From Natronomonas sp. CBA1123 (GTDB lineage: Archaea; Halobacteriota; Halobacteria; Halobacteriales; Haloarculaceae): DNA of 64,000 nucleotides. The notes beneath the pieces were generated by a model. The model had not been told where the DNA came from, ran no database searches, and saw only the letters and a list, made by a program, of their open reading frames with translations. The stretch is taken from positions 53,122-117,121 of the forward strand of contig NZ_WPCC01000005.1 in NCBI RefSeq assembly GCF_009741925.1, in the 5' to 3' direction. Below, one piece after another: positions 54,132-64,000 of the stretch. The translations under genes were made by a program, and so were the position numbers. Numbering within the stretch: the first letter of the stretch is position 1; each line of letters opens with the position of its first letter.

Positions 54132-54500
54132 CTACTCCTCGATGCGCTCCTTCGAGAGGAACTGCCCCCCACAGCCCCCCGTCGGTCGGCGACCTCGTGG
54201 TAGGCACGCTCGCGGAACTGCTCGTAGTCCTCGAACTGCCGGAGGAAATCGAAGATGTCCCGGGAGCCGGGGGGGAACGTCGGCCCGTGCCAGCGCCTGC
54301 TCGATGGCGGCGCCACAGGAGTACACCGCATCGTCGGCGAGGAGATGCGAGCAGTCCTCGTAGTCGTCGGGAAGCCGCTCCAGTTGTGCGTCGGTGAGTT
54401 CCGCGAACCCGACGACCTCGAGCGTCGTCTTGTCGGCGAAGTAGTCGGCCCACCACGTACAGAAGCCGCAGTCGTCGTCGTAGACGAACGTGTCGCTCAT
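54132..54500 (-). pseudogene. DCC-family (DUF393) protein gene with two frameshifts
   Basis: The N-terminal 70 residues read well (TFVYDDDCGFCTWWADYF, with the DCxxC motif of the DCC thiol-oxidoreductase-like family). The frame then fails at a run of seven G (54269-54275). The proper sequence PPGSRDIFDFLRQFEDYEQF continues in the next frame, and the first frame is regained near the C-runs at 54165-54180, giving an ending QFLSKERIEE. Removing one base and adding one restores a complete protein of normal family length. Sequencing error in homopolymers is as likely as a real defect. Confidence 0.7.
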
Positions 54501-54539
54501 GTCCGACCGGAGGAACGCCGACGGTTTAGGTCCCCCGTC

Positions 54540-55007
54540 TCAGGTAAACCGTCCAGTCTCGGCGCCACAGTCGACACACAGCGTCACGAGGGCGGCGCCG
54601 TCGTCGACCGAATCGATTTCTTGGTCGGTCCGTTCGCCACACTCCGGACACTCTCGGAGCAGCGTCAACTCGCCGGCATCGGCCGGCGCGCCGATGCCGA
54701 GGGTTCGGACGCGGCCGTCGGTGTCGTTCCTGCTCCGCTGGAACTCGCCGGCGGCGAACCGAATCGCCTCACCCTCTTCGACCGCCACGTCGCCGTCCTC
54801 GGTCTCGAACGTCAGCGTCCCGTCGACGACGTAGAACACCTCCTCTTGATTCTCGTGGGCGTGATAGCCGAAGGCGGTGCTCTCGCCGGGGTCGAGTTCG
54901 TAAAAGCGCATGCTCATGTGCTCGGTTCCGAGAGCCGTCCCGAGCGGCCGCTTGACTGCCGACGGTCCCATCCAGTTGTCGAGGTCGTCTATGGTGGCTT
55001 TCTCCAT
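54540..55007 (-). CDS. Cupin-domain protein with C-terminal zinc ribbon
   Basis: A 155-aa protein. The cupin barrel (about 20-115) has the two motifs GYHAHENQEEVFYVVDG and EGEAIRFAAGEFQRSRN, with His ligands in the first. The C-terminal 40 residues carry CPECGERTDQ and CVDCGAE, a four-Cys zinc ribbon. Fusion of a small-molecule or metal-binding cupin with a ribbon is common in haloarchaea; the reaction is unknown. The ATG at 55007 is chosen, with CTTTTT upstream. Confidence 0.78.
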   Translation of the reverse strand: MEKATIDDLDNWMGPSAVKRPLGTALGTEHMSMRFYELDPGESTAFGYHAHENQEEVFYVVDGTLTFETEDGDVAVEEGEAIRFAAGEFQRSRNDTDGRVRTLGIGAPADAGELTLLRECPECGERTDQEIDSVDDGAALVTLCVDCGAETGRFT

Positions 55008-55059
55008 ACGCCGCTCTGGGAGGGCGATTAGCAAAAAGGAACCGGGGATTTGGGCTACG

Positions 55060-56097
55060 TCACTCCGGCTTCAGTCCTTCGCCCTGCACGCGCATGACCG
55101 ACTCGCCGTCGGGGAGGTTCGGCGCGTCGACCAGTTTGACGATGCGTTTGTTGCCCTTCGATTTCCGGAGGTACATCCGGAACGTCGACTTGTGGCCGAG
55201 GATGTTGCCACCGATGGGCTTCGTCGGGTCGCCGAAGAAGGCGTCGGGGTTCGACTGGACCTGGTTCGTGACGACGACCGCGGAGTTGTAGAGGTTGCCG
55301 ACGCGGTCGATGTCGTGGAGGTGCTTGTTGAGTTTCTGCTGGCGGTCGGCCAACTCGCCGCGGCCGACGTACTCCGCACGGAAGTGGGCCGTCAGCGAGT
55401 CGACACACAGCAGGCGGACCGGATACTCGTCTTCCTCGTACTCGCTTGCGATTTCCTTCGCCTTCTCGGCGAGCAGAATCTGGTGGTTGGAGTTGAACGC
55501 CTTCGCGACGTGAATCTTGTCGAGGAACGACTGGACGAGTTCCTCCATCGCCTCCTCGTCGTCGACGCCGCCCTCGATTTCGCGGTGCTCCATCGACGCT
55601 TCGAGGACGTCGTCCGGCAGGCCGCGGACCATCTCGTCGATTCGCTCCGGCCGGAACGTGTCCTCGCTGTCGACGAAGATACAGCGGCCGTGGAGTCCGC
55701 CCTGCTCTTTGGGGAGTTGGACGTTCACCGCGAGCTGGTGAGTCACCTGGGACTTCCCGGCGCCGAACTCGCCGTACACCTCGGTGATGGACTGGGTCTC
55801 GACGCCGCCGCCGAGCATCTCGTCGACTTCGGGGATGAGCCACTCGAGTTTCCCGATTTTCTCCCGGCGTTCGAGTACGTCCGTACCGGTCTCGAAGCCG
55901 CCGATGTCGGCGGCCTCGCGTGCGGCCTGGATGATGTCGTTGGCGTTCGATTCGCCCACGTCGGCGGTGTTCGAGAGTTCGCCGGGACTCGCGACGGCGA
56001 CGCTCTGATACGATTCGAACCCGTTCTCCTGAAGCTTCTCTGCGGTCGCGGGCCCGACGCCCGGGAGGTCCTCGAGGTCTTCGCCTGATGCTGCCAT
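55060..56097 (-). CDS. radA: DNA repair and recombination protein RadA
   Basis: A 345-aa archaeal RecA/Rad51 homologue that forms filaments for strand exchange. The helix-hairpin-helix domain ([20 protein letters not shown]) opens the protein. Walker A is GEFGAGKSQ near residue 106, Walker B is [14 protein letters not shown] near residue 220, and the polymerisation and L2-loop regions follow ([11 protein letters not shown]). The length is normal for an intein-free RadA. The ATG at 56097 is supported by TTTATG at 56122-56127 (leaderless). Confidence 0.96.
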   Translation of the reverse strand: MAASGEDLEDLPGVGPATAEKLQENGFESYQSVAVASPGELSNTADVGESNANDIIQAAREAADIGGFETGTDVLERREKIGKLEWLIPEVDEMLGGGVETQSITEVYGEFGAGKSQVTHQLAVNVQLPKEQGGLHGRCIFVDSEDTFRPERIDEMVRGLPDDVLEASMEHREIEGGVDDEEAMEELVQSFLDKIHVAKAFNSNHQILLAEKAKEIASEYEEDEYPVRLLCVDSLTAHFRAEYVGRGELADRQQKLNKHLHDIDRVGNLYNSAVVVTNQVQSNPDAFFGDPTKPIGGNILGHKSTFRMYLRKSKGNKRIVKLVDAPNLPDGESVMRVQGEGLKPE

Positions 56098-56121
56098 ATC
56101 CGTCCCTGTGTCCGCCCGGTA

Positions 56122-56127
56122 CATAAA
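56122..56127 (-). promoter_or_regulatory. radA promoter TATA box
   Basis: TTTATG on the minus strand, 25-30 bases before the RadA start at 56097. Confidence 0.55.
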
Positions 56128-56213
56128 GCCTCGTTAACAGCCAAGTGAAAGTGAAAATGCGGGCAAGGAGCGGGGCGAAAATCGCGACCGACCGAAGGTT
56201 TAGAAACCGAGCC

Positions 56214-56816
56214 TCAACCCCACGGGTGTGTGTCGCCTTCGGGCCACATCGGATACCAGTAGGTCGTGTCGTCCTCGACCGACAACTCGCCGTCGAGGAC
56301 GCTCTCCAGTTTGAACTCGACCTTGTTGTCGCGCTCGCGACCGCCCGTCGGAACGAACGGGTAGTACGACCCCCGGCGGAAGGAGTACACCCAGTAGGCG
56401 GTCTGTCCGTCGCGCTCGAAGGCGAAAAGCGCCGCCAGCAGGCGCGAGCCGAACCCTTCCTCGACGAGCGTGTCCGCAGCGAAGTGGATGCTCGTCACGA
56501 GGTCCTCGAACCCGGTGTCGTGAAGGACGACCCAGTGGTAGCCGTGGGCGTCCTCGACGAACTCGGCGGTCGTCCCCGTCTCGGCTTCGCCGGCCGCGAG
56601 GATGGCCTCGACCTCCTCGCGTGCCCGCTGAAACGCCGTGCTGTCGACGTTCGAGAAACACAGCGCCGCGTCGCCGGTCGGCGCGAAATCGAGGTCGGCC
56701 TCCATCGTCAGGTACGCCGTCGACATCCCGAACAGGTCCTCGGGGTCGGCCTCGCGGGCCGCGTCGGCCTCCGCGCTCAACCCCAGTACCTGCCGGATGG
56801 TGTCGAACACTCCCAT
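56214..56816 (-). CDS. PspA-associated protein PspAB
   Basis: A 200-aa protein beginning MGVFDTIRQVLGL then EADPEDLFGMSTAYLTMEAD, the pattern of PspAB, a companion of the envelope-stress protein PspA. The rest is alpha/beta with many aromatics (WVYSFRRGSYYPFVPTGG). Function is unknown beyond its association with the Psp system; no PspA gene lies in the window. TATAA at 56842-56846 gives a leaderless start. Confidence 0.75.
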   Translation of the reverse strand: MGVFDTIRQVLGLSAEADAAREADPEDLFGMSTAYLTMEADLDFAPTGDAALCFSNVDSTAFQRAREEVEAILAAGEAETGTTAEFVEDAHGYHWVVLHDTGFEDLVTSIHFAADTLVEEGFGSRLLAALFAFERDGQTAYWVYSFRRGSYYPFVPTGGRERDNKVEFKLESVLDGELSVEDDTTYWYPMWPEGDTHPWG

Positions 56817-56936
56817 TGGCGAATCCTCGGACCCCCGCGGCTTATAGCCGGCGCGTCGGGCCGAAGGTTCATATACTGAAACGCGGCCACCAGCCGTGTG
56901 ACCTGACGACCGACGGCGGTCCGCCGGGGCGGTAGC

Positions 56937-56955
56937 GAGGTGGTGGGACCACCTC
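56937..56955. repeat. Perfect hairpin in the ligA-pspAB spacer
   Basis: GAGGTGGT and ACCACCTC separated by GGG form an 8-bp stem with a 3-base loop. It lies 66 bases beyond the ligA stop, so it may act as a 3' hairpin for ligA. The rest of the 204-base spacer is GC-rich without a supportable ORF. Confidence 0.4.
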
Positions 56956-57020
56956 GATGCGAGCGGCAGACGCCGCGAGCGTGGGACACGGACCGTCGAC
57001 GCGACCGTCCCGCCTATTCG

Positions 57021-59120
<2,100 letters not shown>

Positions 59121-59155
59121 TCAAAAATCGCGGTGTCCGCTCTCGGCCCCGGCGG

Positions 59156-60265
59156 CTACAGTCCGGCGACGTCTTCGATGGCGTCGGTCAACTCCTCGAT
59201 GCTCTCGACGGTGTGTTCGCCCATGTGACCGATGCGGAACGACTGTTCGCTGATATCGCCATAGCCGCTGGAAAAGGCCATGTCGTACTCCTCGGAGACG
59301 GCCTCGACGGTTTCGGCCACGTCGATGCCGCGGGTGTTCTCGACGCAGGTCACCGTCTGGGACTCGTAGCCTTCCTCGGCGAACAGCCCGAAGTGCTCTT
59401 CGGCCCACTCGCGGGTGTATTCGGCCATCTCGCGGTGTCGCTGGTCGCGGGCGTCGTGGCCCTCCTCGAGCATGTGTTTCATCTGTTTGCGGTAGGCGAG
59501 CATGAGCGGAATCGCCGGCGTCGAGTGGGTCTGACCCTTCCGGTCGTAGTAATCCAGCGTCCGCTGGAAGCCGCCGTACCACGAGGCCGACTCCTTGCCG
59601 ACCTCACGCTCGTAGGCGTCCTCGCTGACGGTACAGACCGCGAGTCCGGGCGGCATGGCGAAGGCCTTCTGGGTCGACGTGAAGATGGCGTCGATGTTGT
59701 GGCCCTCGATGTCGATGAAGTCCCCGCCCAGACAGGAGATGGCGTCGACGACGAAGTAGGTGTCCGGATAGTCGCCGAGCAAATCGCCGATTTCCTCGAC
59801 GGGGTTCCGGACGCCGGTCGACGTCTCGTTCATCACGACGCCGACAGCGTCGTAGCCCTCGTCGCTCTCCTCGAGTGCGGCGCGGATGTCGTCGGGTTTG
59901 ACCGCCGTCCCCCACTCGTACTCGATGCGGTCGACCTCCTTGCCGAGTCGCTCGGCGACGTTGGCCTGCCGTTCGCTGAACGCCCCGCTCGTGGGAACGA
60001 GCATCCGGTCGTCGACGAGGTTGAGCGTCGTCGCCTCCCAGAACTCCGTCCCGGAGGCCGTGAGGATTACCACGTCCTGTTCGGTGTCGAGGAACTCCTT
60101 TGTGTCCTCGACGATGGTCGTATAGAGGTCCGTCATCCGGTCCATGCGGTGGCCGAACATCGGTTCGCACATCGCCTCGATGACGTCCTCGCGCACTTCG
60201 GTCGGGCCGGGGAGATACAGCGTCTTGTCGGGATAATCCCCCGTGTATTCGCTTTTTTCGGTCAT
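59156..60265 (-). CDS. Class V pyridoxal-phosphate aminotransferase
   Basis: A 369-aa protein of the serine-pyruvate/alanine-glyoxylate aminotransferase group. The start LYLPGPTEVREDVIEAM, the cofactor-site VLTASGTEFWEATTLNL, the Asp in FVVDAISCLGG, and the PLP-binding Lys in FTSTQKAFAMPPG are all visible. The end has SFRIGHMGEHT, the substrate-binding Arg region. The amino donor cannot be told from sequence. The dyad GGTAT-N5-ATACC about 42 bases upstream may control it. Confidence 0.88.
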   Translation of the reverse strand: MTEKSEYTGDYPDKTLYLPGPTEVREDVIEAMCEPMFGHRMDRMTDLYTTIVEDTKEFLDTEQDVVILTASGTEFWEATTLNLVDDRMLVPTSGAFSERQANVAERLGKEVDRIEYEWGTAVKPDDIRAALEESDEGYDAVGVVMNETSTGVRNPVEEIGDLLGDYPDTYFVVDAISCLGGDFIDIEGHNIDAIFTSTQKAFAMPPGLAVCTVSEDAYEREVGKESASWYGGFQRTLDYYDRKGQTHSTPAIPLMLAYRKQMKHMLEEGHDARDQRHREMAEYTREWAEEHFGLFAEEGYESQTVTCVENTRGIDVAETVEAVSEEYDMAFSSGYGDISEQSFRIGHMGEHTVESIEELTDAIEDVAGL

Positions 60266-60306
60266 AGGAACACCTGGATATCAGTACCCTCTACGCGGGA
60301 CGGCAT

Positions 60307-60321
60307 GGTATTTTTGATACC
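60307..60321 (-). promoter_or_regulatory. Dyad at the aminotransferase promoter
   Basis: GGTAT and ATACC separated by five bases (TTTTG on the plus strand) form a 15-base inverted repeat. It overlaps the only AT-rich promoter-like stretch before the gene, so it could be an operator for a dimeric regulator or part of the TATA region. Confidence 0.4.
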
Positions 60322-60394
60322 GTCGGGGCTACCGTCGCCGCGCCGGCGGTCGAGCGTCGAAACCGGAACTTTCGGCGATTGCGTGTATCAACCG

Positions 60395-60550
60395 AAGCAA
60401 TGCCAAGCATCCGCCGACCGGGGCGCTTGGAAAGTGCCCCTGAAGGCAGTTCCCGGTGCCGACCGGAGGGAGGCACCGTAGCGCGTACGGACTGGAGGCG
60501 GCCGTCAGGCCGTCGAAAGGAGTACGCGCGCATATTTTCCCCAAGTTTTT
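60395..60550 (+). ncRNA. Candidate structured RNA in a 346-base intergenic region
   Basis: No coding frame fits here, but four complementary pairs occur in order: CCAAGC/GCTTGG (60403-60408, 60425-60430), CGGTGCC/GGCACCG (60454-60460, 60472-60478), GCGCGTAC/GTACGCGC (60481-60488, 60522-60529) enclosing GGCGGCC/GGCCGTC (60497-60503, 60508-60514). A T-rich stretch follows (ATATTTTCC, then TTTTT to 60550), as at archaeal transcript ends, so the plus strand is favoured. Purine-rich internal loops (GGACTGGA, GAAAGGA) lie between the last two stems. I cannot match it to a known RNA. Confidence 0.35.
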
Positions 60551-60563
60551 GCCGCGGAGGTGT

Positions 60564-60586
60564 GTTCGGCGCGTTCCGCGCCGAAC
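60564..60586. terminator. Strong hairpin downstream of the MFS gene
   Basis: GTTCGGCGCG and CGCGCCGAAC form a perfect 10-bp stem with loop TTC, 26 bases beyond the MFS stop on the minus strand and followed there by an A-rich tract; a likely 3'-end structure. Confidence 0.45.
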
Positions 60587-60611
60587 CGCCGGAGCGTGCA
60601 AAAAGTGGGTG

Positions 60612-61802
60612 TCACTCGGGACTGCCGAACGTCGCCGTCGGGTCGGGCACGACCCGGAGCAACACCGGCAACGCGAGGAGGACGATACCCATCTCCAGTG
60701 CGCCGGCGACGGCGAAGGCCGCGAAGAAGCCGTACGCCGAGGCGATGGTTCCACCGCCGAGAATCCCGCCGAGGAAGCCGAGGCTGCCGAAGATGTTGAA
60801 CCCGCCCATCGCTGCGCCGCGTTCGTCGGCGGCGGCCATGTCGGTGACGAGCGCCATCGTCGCGGGTGCGACCAGCGCACCGAGGACGCCGACCAGCACC
60901 ATCCCGGCGGCGGCGAGTTCGACGGTCGGCGCGAGGCCGACGCCGACGATGGCGGCGCCGTATCCGACCGACCCCGCGACGATGGGGACGACGCGGCCAA
61001 CGCGGTCCGACAGCACGCCGAGGGGGTACTGCAGGAGTGCAAAGGGTGCGAAGAAACACGCGAGGACGAGTCCCGTCGCCGCCGGGTCGAGGTCGAACGT
61101 CTGCCGGAAGTACAGCGTCCCGACCAGTCCGAAGAAGCCGGCAGTGAAGCGGTCGGCGAAGCCGAAAGCGTAGGGGACGAGCAACTCGGGCGTCGCACGG
61201 ACGCCGTCGAGGACGCGACCGAGACCGCCGCGGGCGGCAGGCGCGCGGTCCGGAACCGTCGCCATCACGACCGCGACGGCCAACAGCAGGGCCGCCGAAA
61301 CGACGATGGGGCCGAGCGGGCCGAAACTGTACAGTTGGCCGCCGACCGGCGCGCCCAGCGCCGCCCCCGCACCGATGGCGATGCCCGCCGCACCCATGTT
61401 CCGGCCGTGGCCGCCGTCCAAATCCATCAGCATCGTTATCGACAGCGAGAACGCGCCGATGGTGAACGACCCCTCGAGGAACCGGAGGGCAAGCGCAGTG
61501 CGGAAATCGCCGATTCCGGTGACGACGACGGCCAACAGGGCGAGATAGGCGACGGCGCCGCCGAGTGCGCCCGCGACGATGAACGGGATTCGTCGGCCGG
61601 CACGGTCGGACAGCACTCCCCAGACCGCCGAAAACAGCACGAACGCGACCAACTGGACGGCGAGAAACGCGGTGCTGGCGTCGATGGTCGTGTCGCCGCC
61701 CAGCGCCGCGACGAGTTCGTCGACGCCCGGATACACCAACAGCTGGGTGAAGAGGACGACGAACACCACGCCGGCCAGTCGGACGCGCTCGCTACGGCTC
61801 AC
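60612..61802 (-). CDS. Major facilitator superfamily transporter
   Basis: A 396-aa protein with twelve predicted helices. The MFS loop motif between helices 2 and 3 reads GVLSDRAGRRIPFIVAG, and its echo in the second half is LGVLSDRVGRVVPIVAG, as expected from the two-fold repeat. The N-terminal helix begins after a few charged residues. Substrate unknown; the family group is that of drug and sugar-phosphate exporters. Divergent from the PhnP-like gene. Confidence 0.88.
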   Translation of the reverse strand: MSRSERVRLAGVVFVVLFTQLLVYPGVDELVAALGGDTTIDASTAFLAVQLVAFVLFSAVWGVLSDRAGRRIPFIVAGALGGAVAYLALLAVVVTGIGDFRTALALRFLEGSFTIGAFSLSITMLMDLDGGHGRNMGAAGIAIGAGAALGAPVGGQLYSFGPLGPIVVSAALLLAVAVVMATVPDRAPAARGGLGRVLDGVRATPELLVPYAFGFADRFTAGFFGLVGTLYFRQTFDLDPAATGLVLACFFAPFALLQYPLGVLSDRVGRVVPIVAGSVGYGAAIVGVGLAPTVELAAAGMVLVGVLGALVAPATMALVTDMAAADERGAAMGGFNIFGSLGFLGGILGGGTIASAYGFFAAFAVAGALEMGIVLLALPVLLRVVPDPTATFGSPE

Positions 61803-61887
61803 GCCATCCCGTTGACTCTCGAAGTATTTGTCTCGCGTGGCTCACGTCGGCAGGCGGCTTTTTGACCGACCGCCTCCACAACCGTCC

Positions 61888-62772
61888 ATGACGCTCTCGG
61901 TCACGGTGCTCGGTAGCGGGGGCAACTCCCCGATTCCGACGCCGACCTGCGGGTGTCGGGTGTGCGAACGCGCACGCGAGGTCGGCGTTCCCCACGCCCG
62001 ACACGGCAACTCGCTGTACATCGAGGAGCTGTCGGCGATGGTCGACGCCCCAGAGTTCGTCTACGAGAACCTCGAACGCGAGGCCGTCGACGACCTCGAG
62101 TACATCTTTCTCACGCACTGGCACCCCGACCACGCCGCCGGCCTCCGTGTCGTCCAATCGCGCTCGATGGAGCGGATGTTCGAAGCGCCCGACCACGGCC
62201 TCATCGAGACCGCTCGAAGCGACCGACCGACGCTGGTGACGACCCGCCGCGTCTACGAGCGCACCTGCGAGTTGTACGACGGCCTCAGACACTTCGTCGA
62301 GGACATCGGCTTCGCCGACACTCACTTCCTCGACGGCGACCCCCTAACCGTCGGCGACGCCCGAATCGCGGCGATTCCGTACTCGCTGTCGGGTGACGGC
62401 GACCTCGATGCGACCGCTTTCGTCGTCGAGCGTGGCGACGCGACCGTCGTCCTCGCTGTCGACGACGCCCGCCACCTCGAAGAGGCGGCGCTGCCCGACG
62501 ACATCGACCTCGCGGTCTTCGAGTGTGGGTACTTCCGCGAGACGCCCGACGGAACGCGGATTTTGACCGAGGTCGACGACGCCATCATGAGCGAGGAACT
62601 CACCCACGAGGAGGTCATGGCGCGAGTCGAACGGGTCGACGCCGACCGGACGGTGCTGACCGAAATCGAACACCTCTACGGCCGCACGTACGACGACTTC
62701 AGCGCCCTCGAATCGACCGACGGCTACGAGGGCGTCGAGTTCGCCTACGACGGCCTCCAGTTTTCCGTGTGA
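61888..62772 (+). CDS. Metallo-beta-lactamase hydrolase, PhnP-like
   Basis: A 294-aa protein. The N-terminal GSGGNSPIPTPTCGCRVCER near residue 8 contains the C-x-C-x2-C of PhnP-type enzymes that adds a third, structural zinc. Motif 2 is LTHWHPDHAAG, and a later Asp occurs in LAVDDARHLEE. PhnP opens cyclic ribose phosphates; related proteins act on other cyclic phosphodiesters, so the substrate is open. The ATG at 61888 is chosen because the upstream 20 residues are unlike the family. Confidence 0.8.
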   Translation: MTLSVTVLGSGGNSPIPTPTCGCRVCERAREVGVPHARHGNSLYIEELSAMVDAPEFVYENLEREAVDDLEYIFLTHWHPDHAAGLRVVQSRSMERMFEAPDHGLIETARSDRPTLVTTRRVYERTCELYDGLRHFVEDIGFADTHFLDGDPLTVGDARIAAIPYSLSGDGDLDATAFVVERGDATVVLAVDDARHLEEAALPDDIDLAVFECGYFRETPDGTRILTEVDDAIMSEELTHEEVMARVERVDADRTVLTEIEHLYGRTYDDFSALESTDGYEGVEFAYDGLQFSV

Positions 62773-62825
62773 CCCCGTCGCGCTCCACCGGCATTTAAGC
62801 CACCGCGCCGCAACGCCCGGCGTGT

Positions 62826-63527
62826 ATGCCGAACGCCATCATCGTCGGCGCGTCCTCCGGTATCGGACGGGCGCTGGCGAAGGAACTCTCCCGGGAGTAC
62901 GACCTCGGGCTCGCGGCCCGTCGGACCGACCGCCTCCGGGCAGTCGGTGAGGACATCGGCGGCGCCCACGTCGCCGAAATCGACGTGACCGAACCCGACG
63001 CACGAGAGCGGTTCGACGACCTCGTCGACTCCCTCGGTGGCGTCGATTTGGTCGTCGTCTCCTCGGGCATCGGCCGACACAACCCGGACCTCGAGTGGGA
63101 GCCCGAACGCGACACCGTCGACGTGAACGTCCGTGGCTTCACCGCCATCGCCACCGCCGCGATGGAGCACTTCGAGGCGACCGACGGTGGCCACCTCGTC
63201 GGTATCTCCTCGGTGGCCGGCGAAATCGGCAGTCCGTCGCTTCCGGCCTACAGTGCCTCGAAGGCCTACGTCTCCCGGTATCTGGAGGGGCTCCGGTACC
63301 GCGCCGGCGACGACATCGCCGTCACCGACGTTCGCCCCGGATTCGTCGACACGCCGATGTCGCCCGAAACCGAGCGCTTCTGGGAGTGTTCGCCCGAAAC
63401 CGCCGCCGGCCAGATTGCCCGCGCTATCTCGAAGGAGAAGTCCGTCGCCTACGTCACCCGCCGCTGGTGGCTCGTCTCGAAGGTACTCGGCCTGCTTCCG
63501 GACCGCTATCGAGCGGGCGTGATGTGA
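62826..63527 (+). CDS. Short-chain dehydrogenase/reductase
   Basis: A 233-aa NAD(P)-binding enzyme. The cofactor motif is IIVGASSGIGRALA, the Asn-type strand motif here reads VVVSSGIGRHN, the catalytic Ser is in GISSVAGEIG, and the Tyr and Lys are in AYSASKAYVSRY. The Arg at AARRTDRL suggests preference for NADP. Substrate unknown. It follows the PhnP-like gene by 53 bases and could share its transcript. Confidence 0.9.
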   Translation: MPNAIIVGASSGIGRALAKELSREYDLGLAARRTDRLRAVGEDIGGAHVAEIDVTEPDARERFDDLVDSLGGVDLVVVSSGIGRHNPDLEWEPERDTVDVNVRGFTAIATAAMEHFEATDGGHLVGISSVAGEIGSPSLPAYSASKAYVSRYLEGLRYRAGDDIAVTDVRPGFVDTPMSPETERFWECSPETAAGQIARAISKEKSVAYVTRRWWLVSKVLGLLPDRYRAGVM

Positions 63528-63690
63528 CCGGAGTGAATGTAGTCGCTGATTCTCATGGGGACGCGTCTGCGGGCCGTTCCGGGTTGCTGTGGGCGATATT
63601 CTATCGGTTCCAGTCGAACTAGGGGGGTTGCGGTTCGGGTGGAAACTCGTCGGTCGGGAGGGTTTAGTCGCTCGGCGTCGGTGTCGGCGT

Positions 63691-64000
63691 ATGGACGACC
63701 TACACGGAAGCGTCGGAACGTGGGTGTCGCTGACCGACCCCTCTGTCGCGGAAATCGCCGCCGGCGAGGCGTTCGATTTCGTCGTCGTCGACACCGAACA
63801 CACCCCACTCGGGTTGGAAACCGTCGCCGACTGTCTGCGCGGTATCGACGCCGCCGGAACCGCCGGCGTCGTCCGCACCCCCTGGAACGACCCCGTCCGC
63901 ATCAAGCGACTGCTCGATTTGGGGCCCGACGGCCTGCTGGTGCCGATGGTCGAAAGCGCCGCCGAAGCACGGGGTGCCGTCGGCGCGACGCGGTACCCGC
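63691..64000 (+). CDS. HpcH/HpaI aldolase family protein, N-terminal part
   Basis: Cut by the window edge; 103 residues are visible. The sequence reads GTWVSLTDPSVAEIAAGEAF, FVVVDTEHTPLGLE and LLDLGPDGLLVPMVESAAEA, which match class II pyruvate aldolases of the HpaI/2-dehydro-3-deoxyglucarate type. The His in DTEHTP is the usual catalytic position. GTTTAG at 63662-63667 lies about 25 bases before the ATG, giving a leaderless start. The spacer before it (63528-63655) holds no ORF I can support. Confidence 0.8.
   Translation, partial: MDDLHGSVGTWVSLTDPSVAEIAAGEAFDFVVVDTEHTPLGLETVADCLRGIDAAGTAGVVRTPWNDPVRIKRLLDLGPDGLLVPMVESAAEARGAVGATRYP

Noticed and set aside
54038..54331. Separate 97-residue ORF next to the CBS gene
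   Set aside because: Its middle part is the displaced continuation of the DCC protein; the rest is out-of-frame sequence, so it is not a gene of its own.
60395..60550. SRP RNA, cobalamin or TPP riboswitch in the 60.4 kb spacer
   Set aside because: None of the conserved sequence blocks of these RNAs can be found, so only an unnamed structured candidate is reported.

Overview
The window comes from a halophilic archaeon (class Halobacteria). The sequence is GC-rich with strong C/G preference at third codon positions, and the proteins are acidic. Marker genes are archaeal: RadA, eIF1A, a Hef helicase-nuclease, archaeal RNase P RNA, and the NAD-dependent DNA ligase found in haloarchaea. Many genes have a TATA-like box about 25-30 bases before the start codon, the signature of haloarchaeal leaderless transcripts. 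I see no CRISPR array, transposase, integrase or rRNA, so this looks like core chromosome with small accessory pieces.

Layout. 1-7.5 kb: an MscS channel (cut by the window edge) with an ATPase-like partner, a GCS2-family ligase, a small membrane protein, threonine ammonia-lyase, Hsp20 and an ABC-2 exporter pair. 7.6-11.1 kb: LarE, a universal stress protein, and a phosphate permease with a two-domain stress protein. 11.2-16.2 kb: a three-gene operon matching acetone carboxylase (beta, alpha, gamma). 16.2-22.1 kb: a histidine phosphatase, 6-phosphogluconate dehydrogenase, a Tat-exported hydrolase, and valyl-tRNA synthetase preceded by an 11-codon leader ORF with two adjacent Val codons. 22.1-28.3 kb: a possible 41-aa CxxC protein, a lipase-like hydrolase, small conserved proteins, an aldo/keto reductase, a HAD phosphatase, a beta-CASP nuclease and a LUD protein. 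28.3-33.7 kb: a thioesterase, two NAD-salvage enzymes, RNase P RNA and two lipoproteins with metallopeptidase motifs. 33.8-40.7 kb: an M29 aminopeptidase, a multi-PAS histidine kinase, a sirohaem reductase and a two-gene microprotein unit. 40.8-49.6 kb: a DNA-binding-like protein, tRNA-Lys, an APC permease, a zinc-ribbon protein, a membrane protein, a ferritin-like protein, a rhodanese/metallo-beta-lactamase fusion, Hef and eIF1A. 49.6-64 kb: a K+/H+ antiporter with its regulator, glycyl-tRNA synthetase with a CBS protein, a frameshifted DCC gene, a cupin, RadA, PspAB, LigA, a class V aminotransferase, an MFS transporter, a PhnP-like hydrolase, an SDR enzyme and a truncated HpcH/HpaI aldolase.

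The most notable item is the valS leader. A TATA box sits 25 bases before a leaderless 11-codon ORF whose codons 7-8 are both GTA (Val), rare here. The leader carries a 5-bp hairpin, and an 8-base segment overlapping the Val codons is exactly complementary to a site 23-30 bases before the valS start, so two pairings exclude each other. This is the architecture expected of leader-peptide control by charged tRNA-Val. Other items of interest are an internally duplicated metzincin lipoprotein, the acetone carboxylase operon, a structured intergenic region at 60.4-60.55 kb, a two-gene microprotein operon, and a gene with two compensating homopolymer frameshifts. All family names come from reading the sequence; no database search was run.
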